A stretch of 64,000 bases of DNA from Micromonospora sp. MP36 (GTDB lineage: Bacteria; Actinomycetota; Actinomycetes; Mycobacteriales; Micromonosporaceae). The position numbers were made by a program, and so were the translations under genes. Below the pieces are notes generated by a model. That model did no database searches and was not told the origin of the DNA. It worked only from the letters and a program-made list of their open reading frames with translations. The stretch covers positions 62,001 through 126,000 of the forward strand of contig NZ_VSFA01000009.1 of NCBI RefSeq assembly GCF_008119785.1, read 5' to 3'. This document shows positions 32,465 to 42,775 of this stretch, in pieces (position 1 is the first letter of the stretch; each line of letters opens with the position of its first letter).

Positions 32465-33211
32465 TCAGACCTCGTAACAGGCGCCGGGGCGCACCACGTC
32501 CAGCGGCCCGGCGTACGCCCCCGACGCCGACTCGACGGTGTGCGCCTCGCTGCCCCAGGCGGCCACCAGGTGGGTGAGCAGCAGCCGGCCCACCCCCGCC
32601 TTGGTCGCCGCCTCGCCGGCCTCCCGGCCGGTCAGGTGCAGGTCCGGCGGGTTTTCCACGCCGTCGAGGTAGCTGGCCTCGCAGAGGAAGAGGTCGGCGC
32701 CCTGGGCGAGGCGCAGGAGCGCGTCGCAGGGCGCGGTGTCCGACGAGTAGCAGAACACCCGGTCGCCGTGCTCCAGCCGCACCCCGTACGTCTCGATCGG
32801 GTGGTTCATCCGGTCGACGGTGACGGTGAACGGGCCGATCGGGAAGGTGCCGGGCTGGAGCCCGTAGAACTGGTACACGTCCTCGACCGTGCTGTCCTCC
32901 TGCCCGTAGGCGGTGGCGATCCGGTCCGGCGCGCCGGAGGGGGCGTAGACCGGCATCGGTGGGTACGGGCCGTCCGGGGCGTACCGGCGGACCACCACGT
33001 AGGACACCGCGTCGAGCATGTGGTCGCAGTGCAGGTGGGTGAGGAGGATGGCGTCGGGGGCGTGCAGCCCGACGTAGCGCTGGAGGGTGGAGAGCGCCCC
33101 GGAGCCGAAGTCGATCAGGAGGCGGAAGCCTTCCGCCTCCACCAGGTAGGCGGAGCAGGGGGACTCGGGGCCGGGGAAGCTGCCCGCACAGCCGAGGACG
33201 GTCAGTCGCAT
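32465..33211 (-). CDS. Metallo-beta-lactamase fold hydrolase, possible cAMP phosphodiesterase (Rv1339-like)
   Basis: The 248-residue protein has the MBL core THLHCDHMLD (HxHxDH), GVRLEHGDRVFCYSSDTAPCDAL (metal Asp), LFLCEASY, the histidine in DLHLTGREAGE and LLLTHL. The fold is that of the RNase Z/arylsulfatase-like branch. By sequence pattern and by its position between rph and cysM it corresponds to Mycobacterium tuberculosis Rv1339, reported to be an atypical class II cAMP phosphodiesterase. I recall that from knowledge of the family and cannot test it here. Start at ATG 33211. Confidence 0.85.
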   Translation of the reverse strand: MRLTVLGCAGSFPGPESPCSAYLVEAEGFRLLIDFGSGALSTLQRYVGLHAPDAILLTHLHCDHMLDAVSYVVVRRYAPDGPYPPMPVYAPSGAPDRIATAYGQEDSTVEDVYQFYGLQPGTFPIGPFTVTVDRMNHPIETYGVRLEHGDRVFCYSSDTAPCDALLRLAQGADLFLCEASYLDGVENPPDLHLTGREAGEAATKAGVGRLLLTHLVAAWGSEAHTVESASGAYAGPLDVVRPGACYEV

Positions 33212-33273
33212 CCGGTCGCCCCGATGTCACGCTTCGTAGTCGACACGTCGGCAGTCACCCCGCCGATGATCAC

Positions 33274-33312
33274 AACCGACGCGTACGCCACGCTGCGCAG
33301 CCTACGCGTCGG
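33274..33312. repeat. Perfect 11-bp inverted repeat upstream of the MBL gene
   Basis: ACCGACGCGTA (33274-33284) and TACGCGTCGGT (33302-33312) with a 17-nt spacer, 63-101 nt upstream of the MBL start. It could be a two-site operator or the end hairpin of cysM-side transcripts. Confidence 0.5.
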
Positions 33313-33436
33313 TCCGGGCGGGCAAGAATGATCCAACGGAAGTTGTCATCAACGTGACACCCGTACACGTCCGGTGACGGCACGGCGCGGTCGAGCCGGC
33401 CGGCCGGCGCCGCCGACCGGCCCGAACCGCGGACCG

Positions 33437-34767
<1,331 letters not shown>

Positions 34768-34837
34768 GATGTCTCGTGCTCCTTGAACGGGTCGTGCCAG
34801 GTGACGGGAGAAAGGAAGAGGTGCCGGTGCTGGAAGG

Positions 34838-35326
34838 TCAGCGGCCGGAACACTCGTAGTCGACCGTCGCCGGGCTCTGCCCGAACATGTAGGACTGGAC
34901 GGCGTGCGGGTCCACGGCGGCATCCACGATCCGGACCGGCTCCTCGGTCACCACGCCGTCGACGATGCGGAAGGAGCGGATCTCCTCCGTGTCGGGCTCG
35001 CGGGTCGAGACGAGCAGGTAGTGCGCTCCCGGCTCACCGGCGAAGGAGATGTCCGTGCGGGACGGGTAGGCCTCCGTCGCGGTGTGCGAGTGGTAGATGA
35101 CGACCGGCTCCTCGTCGCGGTCGTCCATCTCCCGCCACACCCGCAACTGCTCCATCGAGTCGAACTCGTAGAAGGTCATGGAGCGGGCGGAGTTCTCCAT
35201 CGGGATGTGCCGGGTCGGGGTGTCGCTGCCGGCGGGACCGGCGACCACGCCGCACGCCTCGTCCGGGTGGTCCCGACGCGCGTGGGCCACGATCGCGTCG
35301 ATGATCGACCGGTCGATGCTCAGCAC
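34838..35326 (-). CDS. mec: JAMM/M67 metalloprotease Mec (CysO-cysteine peptidase)
   Basis: The 162-residue protein has a JAMM motif: Glu in HPDEACGVVAG, then the zinc ligands in YHSHTATEAYPSRTDISFA (H-S-H and the Asp of S-x2-D). In mycobacteria Mec releases cysteine from the CysO-cysteine adduct. The related QbsD trims residues that follow Gly-Gly in its carrier, and this fits the extended CysO encoded next to it. The GTG start at 35326 has a TAGGCT hexamer about 9 nt upstream and no Shine-Dalgarno, so it is possibly leaderless. Length matches the family. Confidence 0.93.
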   Translation of the reverse strand: MLSIDRSIIDAIVAHARRDHPDEACGVVAGPAGSDTPTRHIPMENSARSMTFYEFDSMEQLRVWREMDDRDEEPVVIYHSHTATEAYPSRTDISFAGEPGAHYLLVSTREPDTEEIRSFRIVDGVVTEEPVRIVDAAVDPHAVQSYMFGQSPATVDYECSGR

Positions 35327-35381
35327 GCCGACCAGCCTAGCGCCTGGCCGTGCGGGGCGGCGAGGTGGTGGCCGTCACGAA

Positions 35382-35885
35382 TCAGTCGATCAGGGCGTTG
35401 AGCAGGGATTCCTGCAGATACCCCAGGTACGCGTAGACCGACAGTTGGAACACCCGGGAGGAGGTCGGGTCCTCGGCGACCGCGTCGTCGAGCTCCTCCC
35501 CGAGGTCGGTGCCGTCCTTGATCTCCAGCCGGACCCCCATCGCCAGCCGGGCGTCGTTGAGCGCCCGCAGCCACGCCTCGGCCGCCTCCGCGTCGAGGCG
35601 TACCTCGCCGCCGACCTCGCCGTCGGGCAGCGCGGCGAGGATCGCGCCGGCCTGGTCGATCTTGGCGGTCTTGAGGTCGCCCTCCGTGTAGCGGCGGAAC
35701 TCCGCGGTGCCCGCCGCGTCCTCCGGGTAGACCGCGGGGAAGAGCCGGCCGACCACCGGGTCGCCGTGGTCGAAGCCGTCGGTGAGCAGGCCGACCACCT
35801 CCGAGGCGACCTTGCGCAGCACCCGGGCCTCGTCCACCGCGAAGGTGGCCACGTAGCGGTCGCCCTGGCGACGGAACATGCTCAC
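35382..35885 (-). CDS. DUF2017 family protein
   Basis: This 167-residue acidic, mostly helical protein starts MFRRQGDRYVATFAVDEARVLRKVASEVVGLL. The family (DUF2017) is found almost only in actinobacteria and is nearly always next to clpS, as here (67 nt downstream of it) and in Mycobacterium. Function unknown. The strict linkage suggests a role with the Clp proteolysis machinery or the cysteine genes. I place the start at GTG 35885 because GGGGAGG lies 7 nt upstream, which adds two residues before the ATG at 35879. Confidence 0.88.
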   Translation of the reverse strand: MSMFRRQGDRYVATFAVDEARVLRKVASEVVGLLTDGFDHGDPVVGRLFPAVYPEDAAGTAEFRRYTEGDLKTAKIDQAGAILAALPDGEVGGEVRLDAEAAEAWLRALNDARLAMGVRLEIKDGTDLGEELDDAVAEDPTSSRVFQLSVYAYLGYLQESLLNALID

Positions 35886-35952
35886 GCCACCGCCTCCCCG
35901 CGGCCGGCGCCGGCGTACGGCGTCGTCGCGTTGCGCCTGATGGTTCGCTCGC

Positions 35953-36252
35953 TCACGACCGGTCCACCGTCGCCCAGAGGCCGTACGCGTGCAGCTGCGA
36001 CGCGTCATGCTCCATCCGCTCCCGGGCGCCGCTGGAGACGACCGCCTTGCCCTTGTGGTGCACGTCCAGCATGAGCTGCTCGGCCTTCTCCCGGCTGTAT
36101 CCGAAGAGCTTCTGGAACACCCAGGTCACGTACGTCATGAGGTTGACCGGATCGTCCCAGACGATGGTCACCCAGGGCCGGTCGGAAGCCGGCACCTCGT
36201 CAGTGTCCGGCGTCTCGACCGGCGCAACCTGTGGAGCCGCCATGCCCCCCAT
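35953..36252 (-). CDS. clpS: ATP-dependent Clp protease adaptor ClpS
   Basis: The 99-residue protein has the ClpS core [47 protein letters not shown], including the D-D-P-x-N and hydrophobic pocket that bind N-degron residues, and the HxxG element. It delivers substrates with destabilising N-termini to ClpC/ClpP. ATGs at 36252 and 36243 are both possible starts, and neither has a clear ribosome-binding site. A much longer upstream frame is not supported. It is followed by DUF2017 and the mec-cysO-cysM genes. Confidence 0.94.
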   Translation of the reverse strand: MGGMAAPQVAPVETPDTDEVPASDRPWVTIVWDDPVNLMTYVTWVFQKLFGYSREKAEQLMLDVHHKGKAVVSSGARERMEHDASQLHAYGLWATVDRS

Positions 36253-36358
36253 CGTGCCACCGGATCCGGGGAACCGATGAACCGGAACGCCACCCCGGTC
36301 CGGATCACCCGCCCGGGCCGCGTACGGCGACCAGGTCGACCGGTCGGCGACCCCGACC

Positions 36359-37933
36359 TCAGGCGAGCAGGATGCCGTGGTCGACAGCATCGGTGAGCAC
36401 CGCGCCCAGCGAGAGCCGGATCACCTCGAAGCGACGGGACACCTCGCGGGACAGGTCCAACTCGACCTCGCGCAGCGCCCGCTGCGCCCAGGAGCGGGCG
36501 CCGTTCGGGTCGTCGTTGACGGGGGCGCGCCAATGCTGCCAGCAGCCACCGGAGAGCGCCACCCCGACGGGTGGCAGCACCTCGTCGCGCTGCGCGCCGG
36601 GGAACCCGGCCAGGGCGTCCATGGCCCCGGTGCCGCTGAGGCCGGCCACCCCGGCCGTGCTGGTCACCAGCAACACCCGGTCCAGGTCCCCACTGGCCGG
36701 CTGGTCGGCGAGACCCCACCGGACGGCGTGGGTGATCCGGCGCCGGACCCCCTCGGCCAGCGGCGCGCCGAACACCCGGGCCGCCAGGTCGTCGACGATG
36801 CCCCGGACCGCCTCGTCGCACTGGGCGGTGGCGAGCAGCGACAGCGCCTCCATCTCCCGGTCGAGCAGCTGCGGCAGGCCCGCGCAGCCGACCCCGAAGA
36901 CGACCTCCTGGACCACCCGGAGGTGGATGTTGGCCAGTTCCAGGGCGAGGTGCTGACGGATCCGCTGGGCGCAGGAGCGGGCCTGGCGGTCGAGGCATTC
37001 GGTGAGGTCGCCCGGGTCGAGCCCGGGCAAGACGGCCACCCGCTGGTGCGCGCCGGGCGGCTCGGGCGGGTCGGCGCTGGCCCGTCGTAGTCCCTCGTCG
37101 GCCGCCCAGCTCACCAGGGCGCGGCGCAGGTCCGAGTGGTCCTCCTGCCGCGCCGGGTACCAGCGGGCCGGGGCGAGGCCGGGCACCGCGGACAGCAGGG
37201 CGGCCCGGTGCGCCGCCAGGGTGACCTCCACCGGGTCGACCCGGTGGCCGGCGGAACGCGGCGCGGGCGGCCCGGTGCGGCCGGCCGGCGGGACGAAGGC
37301 CCACGGGTCCTCCGGCATCGTCGGGCCGTCCGCCGGGGCCGCCCAGCCGGCCGCCCCGGGGGTGACCGCGAAGAACACCTCGACCCGGGCCCGGGCCACC
37401 TCGGTGAGCAGGTGCAGTTCGGCGGCGGTGAACGCCTGGTCGGCGGAGATCACGAAGAGCAGGGCGCCGGCCCGGCCGACCGCGTCGAGCAGCACCCGGT
37501 CACCGGCGACGCCGAGGGAGCCGGTGTCCGGCGTGTCGAGCACCGCGAAATGGCGCAGCAGCGGGTCGGGCAGGCTGAGCTCCACCCGGCGCGGCGGCCG
37601 GGCCAGCGCCGGGCCGGCCGCAAGCGGATCCGCGCCATACGAGTGCGGCTGGCGGTAGCCCGGCACGTACGCGGCGCGGGTCGGCACCTTGGCGTGGTTG
37701 ACGAGCAGGTAGCTGCCGGCGGGCACGGCCAGCATGCCGGGCGCCTGCCCGAGCAGGCCGGCGAGCAGCTCACGCCGCCCGGCGCCGGCCGGACCCGCGA
37801 CGACGACGGCCAGCGGCTCCTCCGGGCCGGGCTCGGTCACCCCGAGGCGGGTGGGCAGCGGGGCGCAGCGGGGTGGCTCGGCCGGCGCACCCGGATCGGG
37901 CACGTCGATCGAGGGCAGCGGGCGCTGCTTCAT
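36359..37933 (-). CDS. Dynamin-like/GTPase-fold protein with degenerate P-loop
   Basis: The ATG at 37933 with GGGAGG 7 nt upstream gives 524 residues. The N-terminal part looks like a P-loop GTPase: [22 protein letters not shown] (Walker A position 47-55, with Arg-Arg where Lys-Ser/Thr is normal), a strand with [12 protein letters not shown] (G3, Asp where Gly is normal), and [26 protein letters not shown]. The rest (about 230-524) is helical, as in dynamin-like assembly domains. Replacement of the P-loop lysine suggests weak or no nucleotide hydrolysis. It is divergent from the LAL regulator. The family is not certain. Confidence 0.65.
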   Translation of the reverse strand: MKQRPLPSIDVPDPGAPAEPPRCAPLPTRLGVTEPGPEEPLAVVVAGPAGAGRRELLAGLLGQAPGMLAVPAGSYLLVNHAKVPTRAAYVPGYRQPHSYGADPLAAGPALARPPRRVELSLPDPLLRHFAVLDTPDTGSLGVAGDRVLLDAVGRAGALLFVISADQAFTAAELHLLTEVARARVEVFFAVTPGAAGWAAPADGPTMPEDPWAFVPPAGRTGPPAPRSAGHRVDPVEVTLAAHRAALLSAVPGLAPARWYPARQEDHSDLRRALVSWAADEGLRRASADPPEPPGAHQRVAVLPGLDPGDLTECLDRQARSCAQRIRQHLALELANIHLRVVQEVVFGVGCAGLPQLLDREMEALSLLATAQCDEAVRGIVDDLAARVFGAPLAEGVRRRITHAVRWGLADQPASGDLDRVLLVTSTAGVAGLSGTGAMDALAGFPGAQRDEVLPPVGVALSGGCWQHWRAPVNDDPNGARSWAQRALREVELDLSREVSRRFEVIRLSLGAVLTDAVDHGILLA

Positions 37934-38018
37934 CAGGTGGCCTCCCAACCAGGCGGCCGGCTGTGGTCCGGTCGCGTGGGAAATCCGGGGGGTGACTCTC
38001 GGTGCCGGAAGCCTACTT

Positions 38019-38036
38019 CTGTCGCAAGTCCGACAG
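38019..38036. repeat. Inverted repeat in the divergent promoter region
   Basis: CTGTCG (38019-38024) and CGACAG (38031-38036) with a 6-nt spacer, between the GTPase-like and LAL regulator genes. Possible operator. Confidence 0.3.
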
Positions 38037-38120
38037 CGAACACTCCCGATACTCAGGGCTAATCGGCCGGTTACTCAACTTCCCTCCGTGACGCTGCGGG
38101 TGCGCGGGGATTAGCGTCGA

Positions 38121-38126
38121 TATGCT
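38121..38126 (+). promoter_or_regulatory. Minus-10 hexamer for leaderless LAL regulator
   Basis: TATGCT ends 6 nt before the ATG at 38133, without a ribosome-binding site. Confidence 0.45.
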
Positions 38127-38132
38127 GCTCGG

Positions 38133-40811
38133 ATGAGTCGGTGGGACTTCGTCGGCCGGACGGATGAGCTCAACCGTCTGTTGTCCACGGTGGGCGGCCC
38201 CGAGGGGCGCGGGTTGTTCTTCAGCGGCAGCGCCGGGGTCGGCAAAAGCCGTCTGCTGCGCGAAGGGGTGGCCGCCCTCCCCACCGACCGGTACGCGGTC
38301 TGGTCCGTCTCGGCCAGCGCCACCACGGCCGCGCTGCCCTTCGGTGGGCTGGTGCAGGTCCTCCCGGCCGAGCAGCCACAGGGGCTCTCCCCCGCCGGCA
38401 TCCTCCGCTGGGCCGTGGACATGCTCCAGCAGCAGGCCGCCGGCCGGCCCATCGTGCTCGCGATCGACGACGCGCACCTACTCGACCCGCCCTCGGCCGC
38501 GCTGGTCCACCTGCTCGCCCGGGTCGAGAACGCGACCGTGATCGGCACCCTGCGCAACGGCGAGCAGATCCCGCTGCCGATCCGCGCCCTGTGGACCGAC
38601 GACCTGGTCGACCTGGTCGAGCTGGGTCCACTCGGCCCTACCGAGACCACCGGCCTGCTCGCCGCGATCCTGGACGGCCCGGTCGACGCCAAGACGTCCG
38701 AGCGGTTGTTCCAGCTCTCCGCCGGCAACCCGCTGCTGCTGCGCGAGCTGGTGCTGGCCGCCTCCGGGGGCGGCGAGCTGCGCCGGACGTACGGGATCTG
38801 GAAGTGGACCGGCCGGCTGGAGCTGGCCCCCAACCTCACCGACCTGATCGACATCCGGATCGGCCAGCTCACCCCCGGCGTACGGTCGGTGGTCGAGCTG
38901 GTCGCGTTCGGCGAGCCGCTCGGCCTGCAACTGCTCGAGAAGGCGGTCGACCCGACCGACGTGGAGGTCGCCGAGGAGCGTGGCCTGATCACCTTGGTCC
39001 ACGACGACCGCCGGTTGAACGTCCGGCTCGCCCACCCCCTGTACGGCGAGGTGATGCGGCGGCAGTGCCCGGTCAGCCGGACCCGCCGGCTCCAGGCCAC
39101 CCTGGCCGGGCTGCTCGAGCAGGTCGGCAAGCGCCGCCGAGACGACCTGCTCCGGGTGGCGGTGTGGCGGCTCGACTCGGGCACCGCGCAGGACCCGGCG
39201 CTGCTGCTCGACGCGGCCGCCCAGGCCTTCGGCCGGTACGACGTGCCGCTGGCGACCCGGCTGGCCCGGGCCGCGCTGGACGCCGACGGCGGTTTCGACG
39301 CCGCCGAACTGCTCGCCACCATCCTCATGTTCGGCGACCGGCCGGACGAGGCCATCCAGGTGCTCGACTCCGTCGCCGGGGAGATCGGCTCCGACCGGCG
39401 CCGCAGCCGCTGGCTGACGGTCCGTGGCATGGTCAGCTACTGGGGGCTCAGCCGCGAGTCCACGGTGGAGGAGATCGCCGCACGCGGCGACGAGCTGACC
39501 GACTCGGCCGACCAGACCCGGGTCCGCGCCTTCGAGGCGATCATGCGGCTGCACCGGCTGGACACCGACCGGGCGCTGCGGCTCGCCCAGGCCGTGCTGG
39601 ACCGCCCGGCCGCCCCCATCGCGGCCCGGGAGCTGGCCCGTTGCACGATCGCTCACCTGCACGCCGCGCAGGGGCAGTACCTGCGCAGCGCCGCCGCCAT
39701 CGCCCGGGTCCAGACGGAGGCGGCGCGCTGGCGGGGCGACATGCCCTACCTCCAGCTCGCCATGGAGCTGGCCCGGGGCACCCGGCTGGCGCTCTCCGGC
39801 GACCTGGCCGGCATCGACGCGATCGTGGCCGACGAGTTCGCCGACCAGGCCGGCGCGGGCGACTTCCGGCTCGGCACCGGCTACCTGGCCATCCTCCAAG
39901 CGTACGCGGCGAGGCTGCGCGGGCGTGGCGACGAGGCGCTCAAGACCAGCCTCGGCGCCTGCGCGGTGCTCGCCACCAGCCGGGTGTACGCCGGGCTGGC
40001 ACACGCCGAACGCGCCCAGGCGGCGGCGCTGCGCGGCGACGCGACGCACGCGGCCGAGGCGATGGCCGAGGCGGACCGGACCCACGCCCCGGGCATGGCG
40101 ATGCTGTACCCGTGGCTGGAGCAGGCCCGGGCCGCGGTCTACGCCGCCACCGGTGACCTGCCGACGGCCGGCAAGCACCTGTGCGCGCTGGCCGACCGGC
40201 TCCGCGAGGACAACCTCGCCGGCCACGAGCTGCTGGTCCTGCTCGACCTGGTCCGGCTGGACCAGGCCGCCGCCCTGGTCGGGCCGATGTGCACCGACGG
40301 CGGCCGGCGCACGGTGGCCCAGCGCCTGGCCGAGCTCTCCGAGCGGATCGACGGGGTGCTACCGCCGCTGGTCGCCCGGTACGCCCGCGCCGCGGTCGAG
40401 GGCTCCCCCACCGAACTGCTGGCCGTCGCGGACGGCTTCGCCGCCCGGGACCTGATCGTGTACGCCGCCGAGGCGGCCGCGATGGCCCTGCACCGGCTCG
40501 GCCGCAGCCGGACCGGCGCGGCCGCCCCAGCCCGGGAGCGGCTCGCCGGCCTGCTCCGCCGCTGCGACGAGATCTCCACCCCCGCCCTGCGGCGGCTGCG
40601 CCCCGCGCTCACCGACCGCGAGTGGGAGGTCGCGCGGCTCGCGGCCGAGGGGGTCACCAGCCGGGCCATCGCCGAACAGCTCTACCTGTCCACCCGCACG
40701 GTGGAGAACCACCTCCAGCGGGTCTACAGCAAGCTCGGGGTGACCGGCCGGGCCGAGCTGCGGGCCGCACTGCGGTCGATGCCGGGGCACGACGGCGGGG
40801 ATCCGACCTGA
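38133..40811 (+). CDS. LAL-type LuxR family transcriptional activator (ATPase plus HTH)
   Basis: The 892-residue protein has an N-terminal AAA/NACHT-like ATPase (Walker A FSGSAGVGKSRLL at about 30-42, Walker B IVLAIDDAHLLDPPSAALVHLL), a long helical TPR-rich middle region (about 330-780) and a C-terminal LuxR helix-turn-helix (LTDREWEVARLAAEGVTSRAIAEQLYLSTRTVENHLQRVYSKLGV). This is the large ATP-binding LuxR (LAL) architecture, as in MalT, whose members respond to small molecules. No biosynthetic cluster lies beside it. It is followed by pncB 17 nt later, and its target is unknown. Confidence 0.93.
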   Translation: MSRWDFVGRTDELNRLLSTVGGPEGRGLFFSGSAGVGKSRLLREGVAALPTDRYAVWSVSASATTAALPFGGLVQVLPAEQPQGLSPAGILRWAVDMLQQQAAGRPIVLAIDDAHLLDPPSAALVHLLARVENATVIGTLRNGEQIPLPIRALWTDDLVDLVELGPLGPTETTGLLAAILDGPVDAKTSERLFQLSAGNPLLLRELVLAASGGGELRRTYGIWKWTGRLELAPNLTDLIDIRIGQLTPGVRSVVELVAFGEPLGLQLLEKAVDPTDVEVAEERGLITLVHDDRRLNVRLAHPLYGEVMRRQCPVSRTRRLQATLAGLLEQVGKRRRDDLLRVAVWRLDSGTAQDPALLLDAAAQAFGRYDVPLATRLARAALDADGGFDAAELLATILMFGDRPDEAIQVLDSVAGEIGSDRRRSRWLTVRGMVSYWGLSRESTVEEIAARGDELTDSADQTRVRAFEAIMRLHRLDTDRALRLAQAVLDRPAAPIAARELARCTIAHLHAAQGQYLRSAAAIARVQTEAARWRGDMPYLQLAMELARGTRLALSGDLAGIDAIVADEFADQAGAGDFRLGTGYLAILQAYAARLRGRGDEALKTSLGACAVLATSRVYAGLAHAERAQAAALRGDATHAAEAMAEADRTHAPGMAMLYPWLEQARAAVYAATGDLPTAGKHLCALADRLREDNLAGHELLVLLDLVRLDQAAALVGPMCTDGGRRTVAQRLAELSERIDGVLPPLVARYARAAVEGSPTELLAVADGFAARDLIVYAAEAAAMALHRLGRSRTGAAAPARERLAGLLRRCDEISTPALRRLRPALTDREWEVARLAAEGVTSRAIAEQLYLSTRTVENHLQRVYSKLGVTGRAELRAALRSMPGHDGGDPT

Positions 40812-40816
40812 ACTCT

Positions 40817-40822
40817 TAGGGT
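40817..40822 (+). promoter_or_regulatory. Minus-10 hexamer for leaderless pncB
   Basis: TAGGGT ends 6 nt before the GTG at 40829. Confidence 0.4.
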
Positions 40823-40828
40823 GGAGCG

Positions 40829-42115
40829 GTGAGCACCCTTCGCCCCGCGCTGCTGACCGACCACTACGAGCTGACCATGGTCAGCGCCGCGCTCCGCGAC
40901 GGCAAGGCCGACCGCCGCTGCGTCTTCGAGGTGTTCACCCGGCGGCTGCCGGCGGGCCGCCGCTACGGGGTGGTCGCCGGGACCGGGCGGCTGATGGAGC
41001 TGATCCGGGACTTCCGGTTCGACGCCGAGGAGATCGAGTTCCTCCGCCGCAGCCGGGTGGTGGACGACCGGGCCGCCGAATGGCTGACCAACTACCGCTT
41101 CACCGGTGACGTCGACGGCTACGCCGAGGGCGACCTCTTCTTCCCCAGCTCCCCGATCCTCACCGTCTCCGGCGGCTTCGCCGAGTGCGTGGTGCTGGAG
41201 ACGCTGGTGCTGTCGGTGCTCAACCACGACTGCGCGGTCGCCGCGGCGGCCGCCCGCATGGTCACCGCCGCCCGCGGCCGGACCCTGATCGAGATGGGCT
41301 CCCGGCGGGCGCACGAGGGGGCGGCGGTGGCCGCGGCGCGGGCCGCGTACCTGGCCGGGTTCCGGTTCACCTCCAACCTCGCCGCCGGCCACCGGTACGG
41401 CATCCCCACCGCGGGCACCGCCGCACACGCCTTCACCCTGCTGCACGACGACGAGCGGGCGGCGTTCGCCTCGCAGGTCGCCACGCTGGGCAAGGACACC
41501 ACGCTGCTGGTCGACACGTACGACATCAGCGAGGGCATCCGCAACGCCATCGCGGTGGCCGGGCCCGAACTGCGGGCCATCCGGATCGACTCGGGCGACC
41601 TCGCGGTGATCGCCCAGCAGTCCCGGGAACTGCTCGACTCGCTCGGCGCCACCGAGACGAAGATCATCGTGAGCGGCGACCTCGACGAGTACGCCATCGC
41701 CGCGCTCGCGGCCGAGCCGGTCGACATGTACGGGGCCGGCACCGCCGTGGTGACCGGCTCCGGCGCGCCGACCGCCGGCCTGGTCTACAAGCTGGTGGAG
41801 GTCGAGGGCCGCCCGGTGGTCAAGCGCTCCGAGCGCAAGGCCACCATCGGCGGCCGGAAGGTGGCGGTACGCCGGCACAAGCCGACCGGCACCGCCACCG
41901 AGGAGATCATCGTGCCGCAGGGGCTGCCGGACCGGCAGCCGAACGACCGGCTGCTCCAGCACTCGTTCATAGTCGGCGGGGAGCCGATCGCGCTGCCCAC
42001 CCTCGACGAGTCGCGGGAGCACCTGCGGCAGTGCCTGATCTCCATCCCGTGGGAGGGCCTGAAGCTCTCCGGCGGCGACCCGGCCATCCCGGTGACCGTC
42101 GTACCCGCGACCTGA
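40829..42115 (+). CDS. pncB: Nicotinate phosphoribosyltransferase (PncB)
   Basis: The 428-residue enzyme starts LLTDHYELTMVSAALRDGKADRRCVFEVFTRRLPAGR and includes LNHDCAVAAAAARMVTAARGRTLIEMGSRRAHEGAAVAAARAAY, TLLVDTYDISEGIRNAI and AIRIDSGDLAVIAQQSRELLD. It makes nicotinate mononucleotide from nicotinate and PRPP, with ATP hydrolysis, for NAD recycling. GTG start at 40829, 6 nt after a TAGGGT element. The nicotinamidase gene follows after 13 nt, giving a complete two-step nicotinamide salvage unit. Confidence 0.96.
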   Translation: MSTLRPALLTDHYELTMVSAALRDGKADRRCVFEVFTRRLPAGRRYGVVAGTGRLMELIRDFRFDAEEIEFLRRSRVVDDRAAEWLTNYRFTGDVDGYAEGDLFFPSSPILTVSGGFAECVVLETLVLSVLNHDCAVAAAAARMVTAARGRTLIEMGSRRAHEGAAVAAARAAYLAGFRFTSNLAAGHRYGIPTAGTAAHAFTLLHDDERAAFASQVATLGKDTTLLVDTYDISEGIRNAIAVAGPELRAIRIDSGDLAVIAQQSRELLDSLGATETKIIVSGDLDEYAIAALAAEPVDMYGAGTAVVTGSGAPTAGLVYKLVEVEGRPVVKRSERKATIGGRKVAVRRHKPTGTATEEIIVPQGLPDRQPNDRLLQHSFIVGGEPIALPTLDESREHLRQCLISIPWEGLKLSGGDPAIPVTVVPAT

Positions 42116-42128
42116 GGAGGACGCCGGC

Positions 42129-42710
42129 GTGAGCAACGCGTTGATCATCGTGGACGTGCAGAACGACTTCTGCGAGGGCGGCTCCCTGGCCGTGGCCGGC
42201 GGGGCCGGCGTGGCGGCCGGCATCTCCCGGCTGCTCGCCGCCGAGCCGGACCGCTGGGACCACGTGGTGGCGACGAAGGACTACCACGTCGACCCGGGCC
42301 CGCACTTCGGCGATCCGCCGAACTATGTCGAGTCCTGGCCCCGGCACTGCGTGGTCGGCACCCCCGGATCGGAGTTCCACCCCGACCTGGAGACCGGGCG
42401 GGTGGAGGCGATCTTCCACAAGGGCGAGTACGCGGCCGCGTACTCGGGGTTCGAGGGGCACGCCGAGGACGGCGAGTGCCTGGCCGACTGGCTGCGGCGG
42501 CACGACGTCGACCGGGTCGACGTGGTGGGCATCGCGACCGACCACTGCGTGCGGGCGACCGCCCTGGACGCCGCCCGGGAGGGGTTCCGGACCACCGTGC
42601 TGCTGGACCTCACCGCCGCCGTTGCACCCGACACGCTGGACGTGGCGCTGCGGGCCATGGACGGGGCCGGGGTCACCATGGTCGGCGCGCCTGTGATCAG
42701 GGCCGCTTGA
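42129..42710 (+). CDS. pncA: Nicotinamidase (PncA)
   Basis: The 193-residue isochorismatase-like hydrolase has the catalytic Asp in LIIVDVQNDFCEGGSLAVAGG, metal ligands in KDYHVDPGPHFGD, the Lys in FHKGEYAAAYSGFEG and the nucleophile Cys in IATDHCVRATALDAAREG. It deamidates nicotinamide to nicotinate, feeding PncB encoded just upstream. AGGAGG is 8 nt before the GTG at 42129. In mycobacteria this enzyme also activates pyrazinamide. All catalytic residues are present. Confidence 0.96.
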   Translation: MSNALIIVDVQNDFCEGGSLAVAGGAGVAAGISRLLAAEPDRWDHVVATKDYHVDPGPHFGDPPNYVESWPRHCVVGTPGSEFHPDLETGRVEAIFHKGEYAAAYSGFEGHAEDGECLADWLRRHDVDRVDVVGIATDHCVRATALDAAREGFRTTVLLDLTAAVAPDTLDVALRAMDGAGVTMVGAPVIRAA

Positions 42711-42775
42711 CCAGGTAACCGGTTGCCGACTGTCGTACCCCCCGTCGAGGATGGGCGCCGGAGGTACGGACCGTC

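Noticed and set aside
36244..36390. Longer N-terminus for ClpS starting at 36390
   Set aside because: The added residues do not resemble ClpS and run far past the normal length of the family.
38478..40226. Long minus-strand frame inside the LAL regulator
   Set aside because: Shadow of the regulator, with no start context and no homology-like motifs.
42707..42760. TTGACC plus near-palindrome GGTAACCGGTTGCC before the MFS gene as a full promoter/operator
   Set aside because: No acceptable minus-10 hexamer at the right spacing, and the palindrome has a mismatch. Too weak to list.
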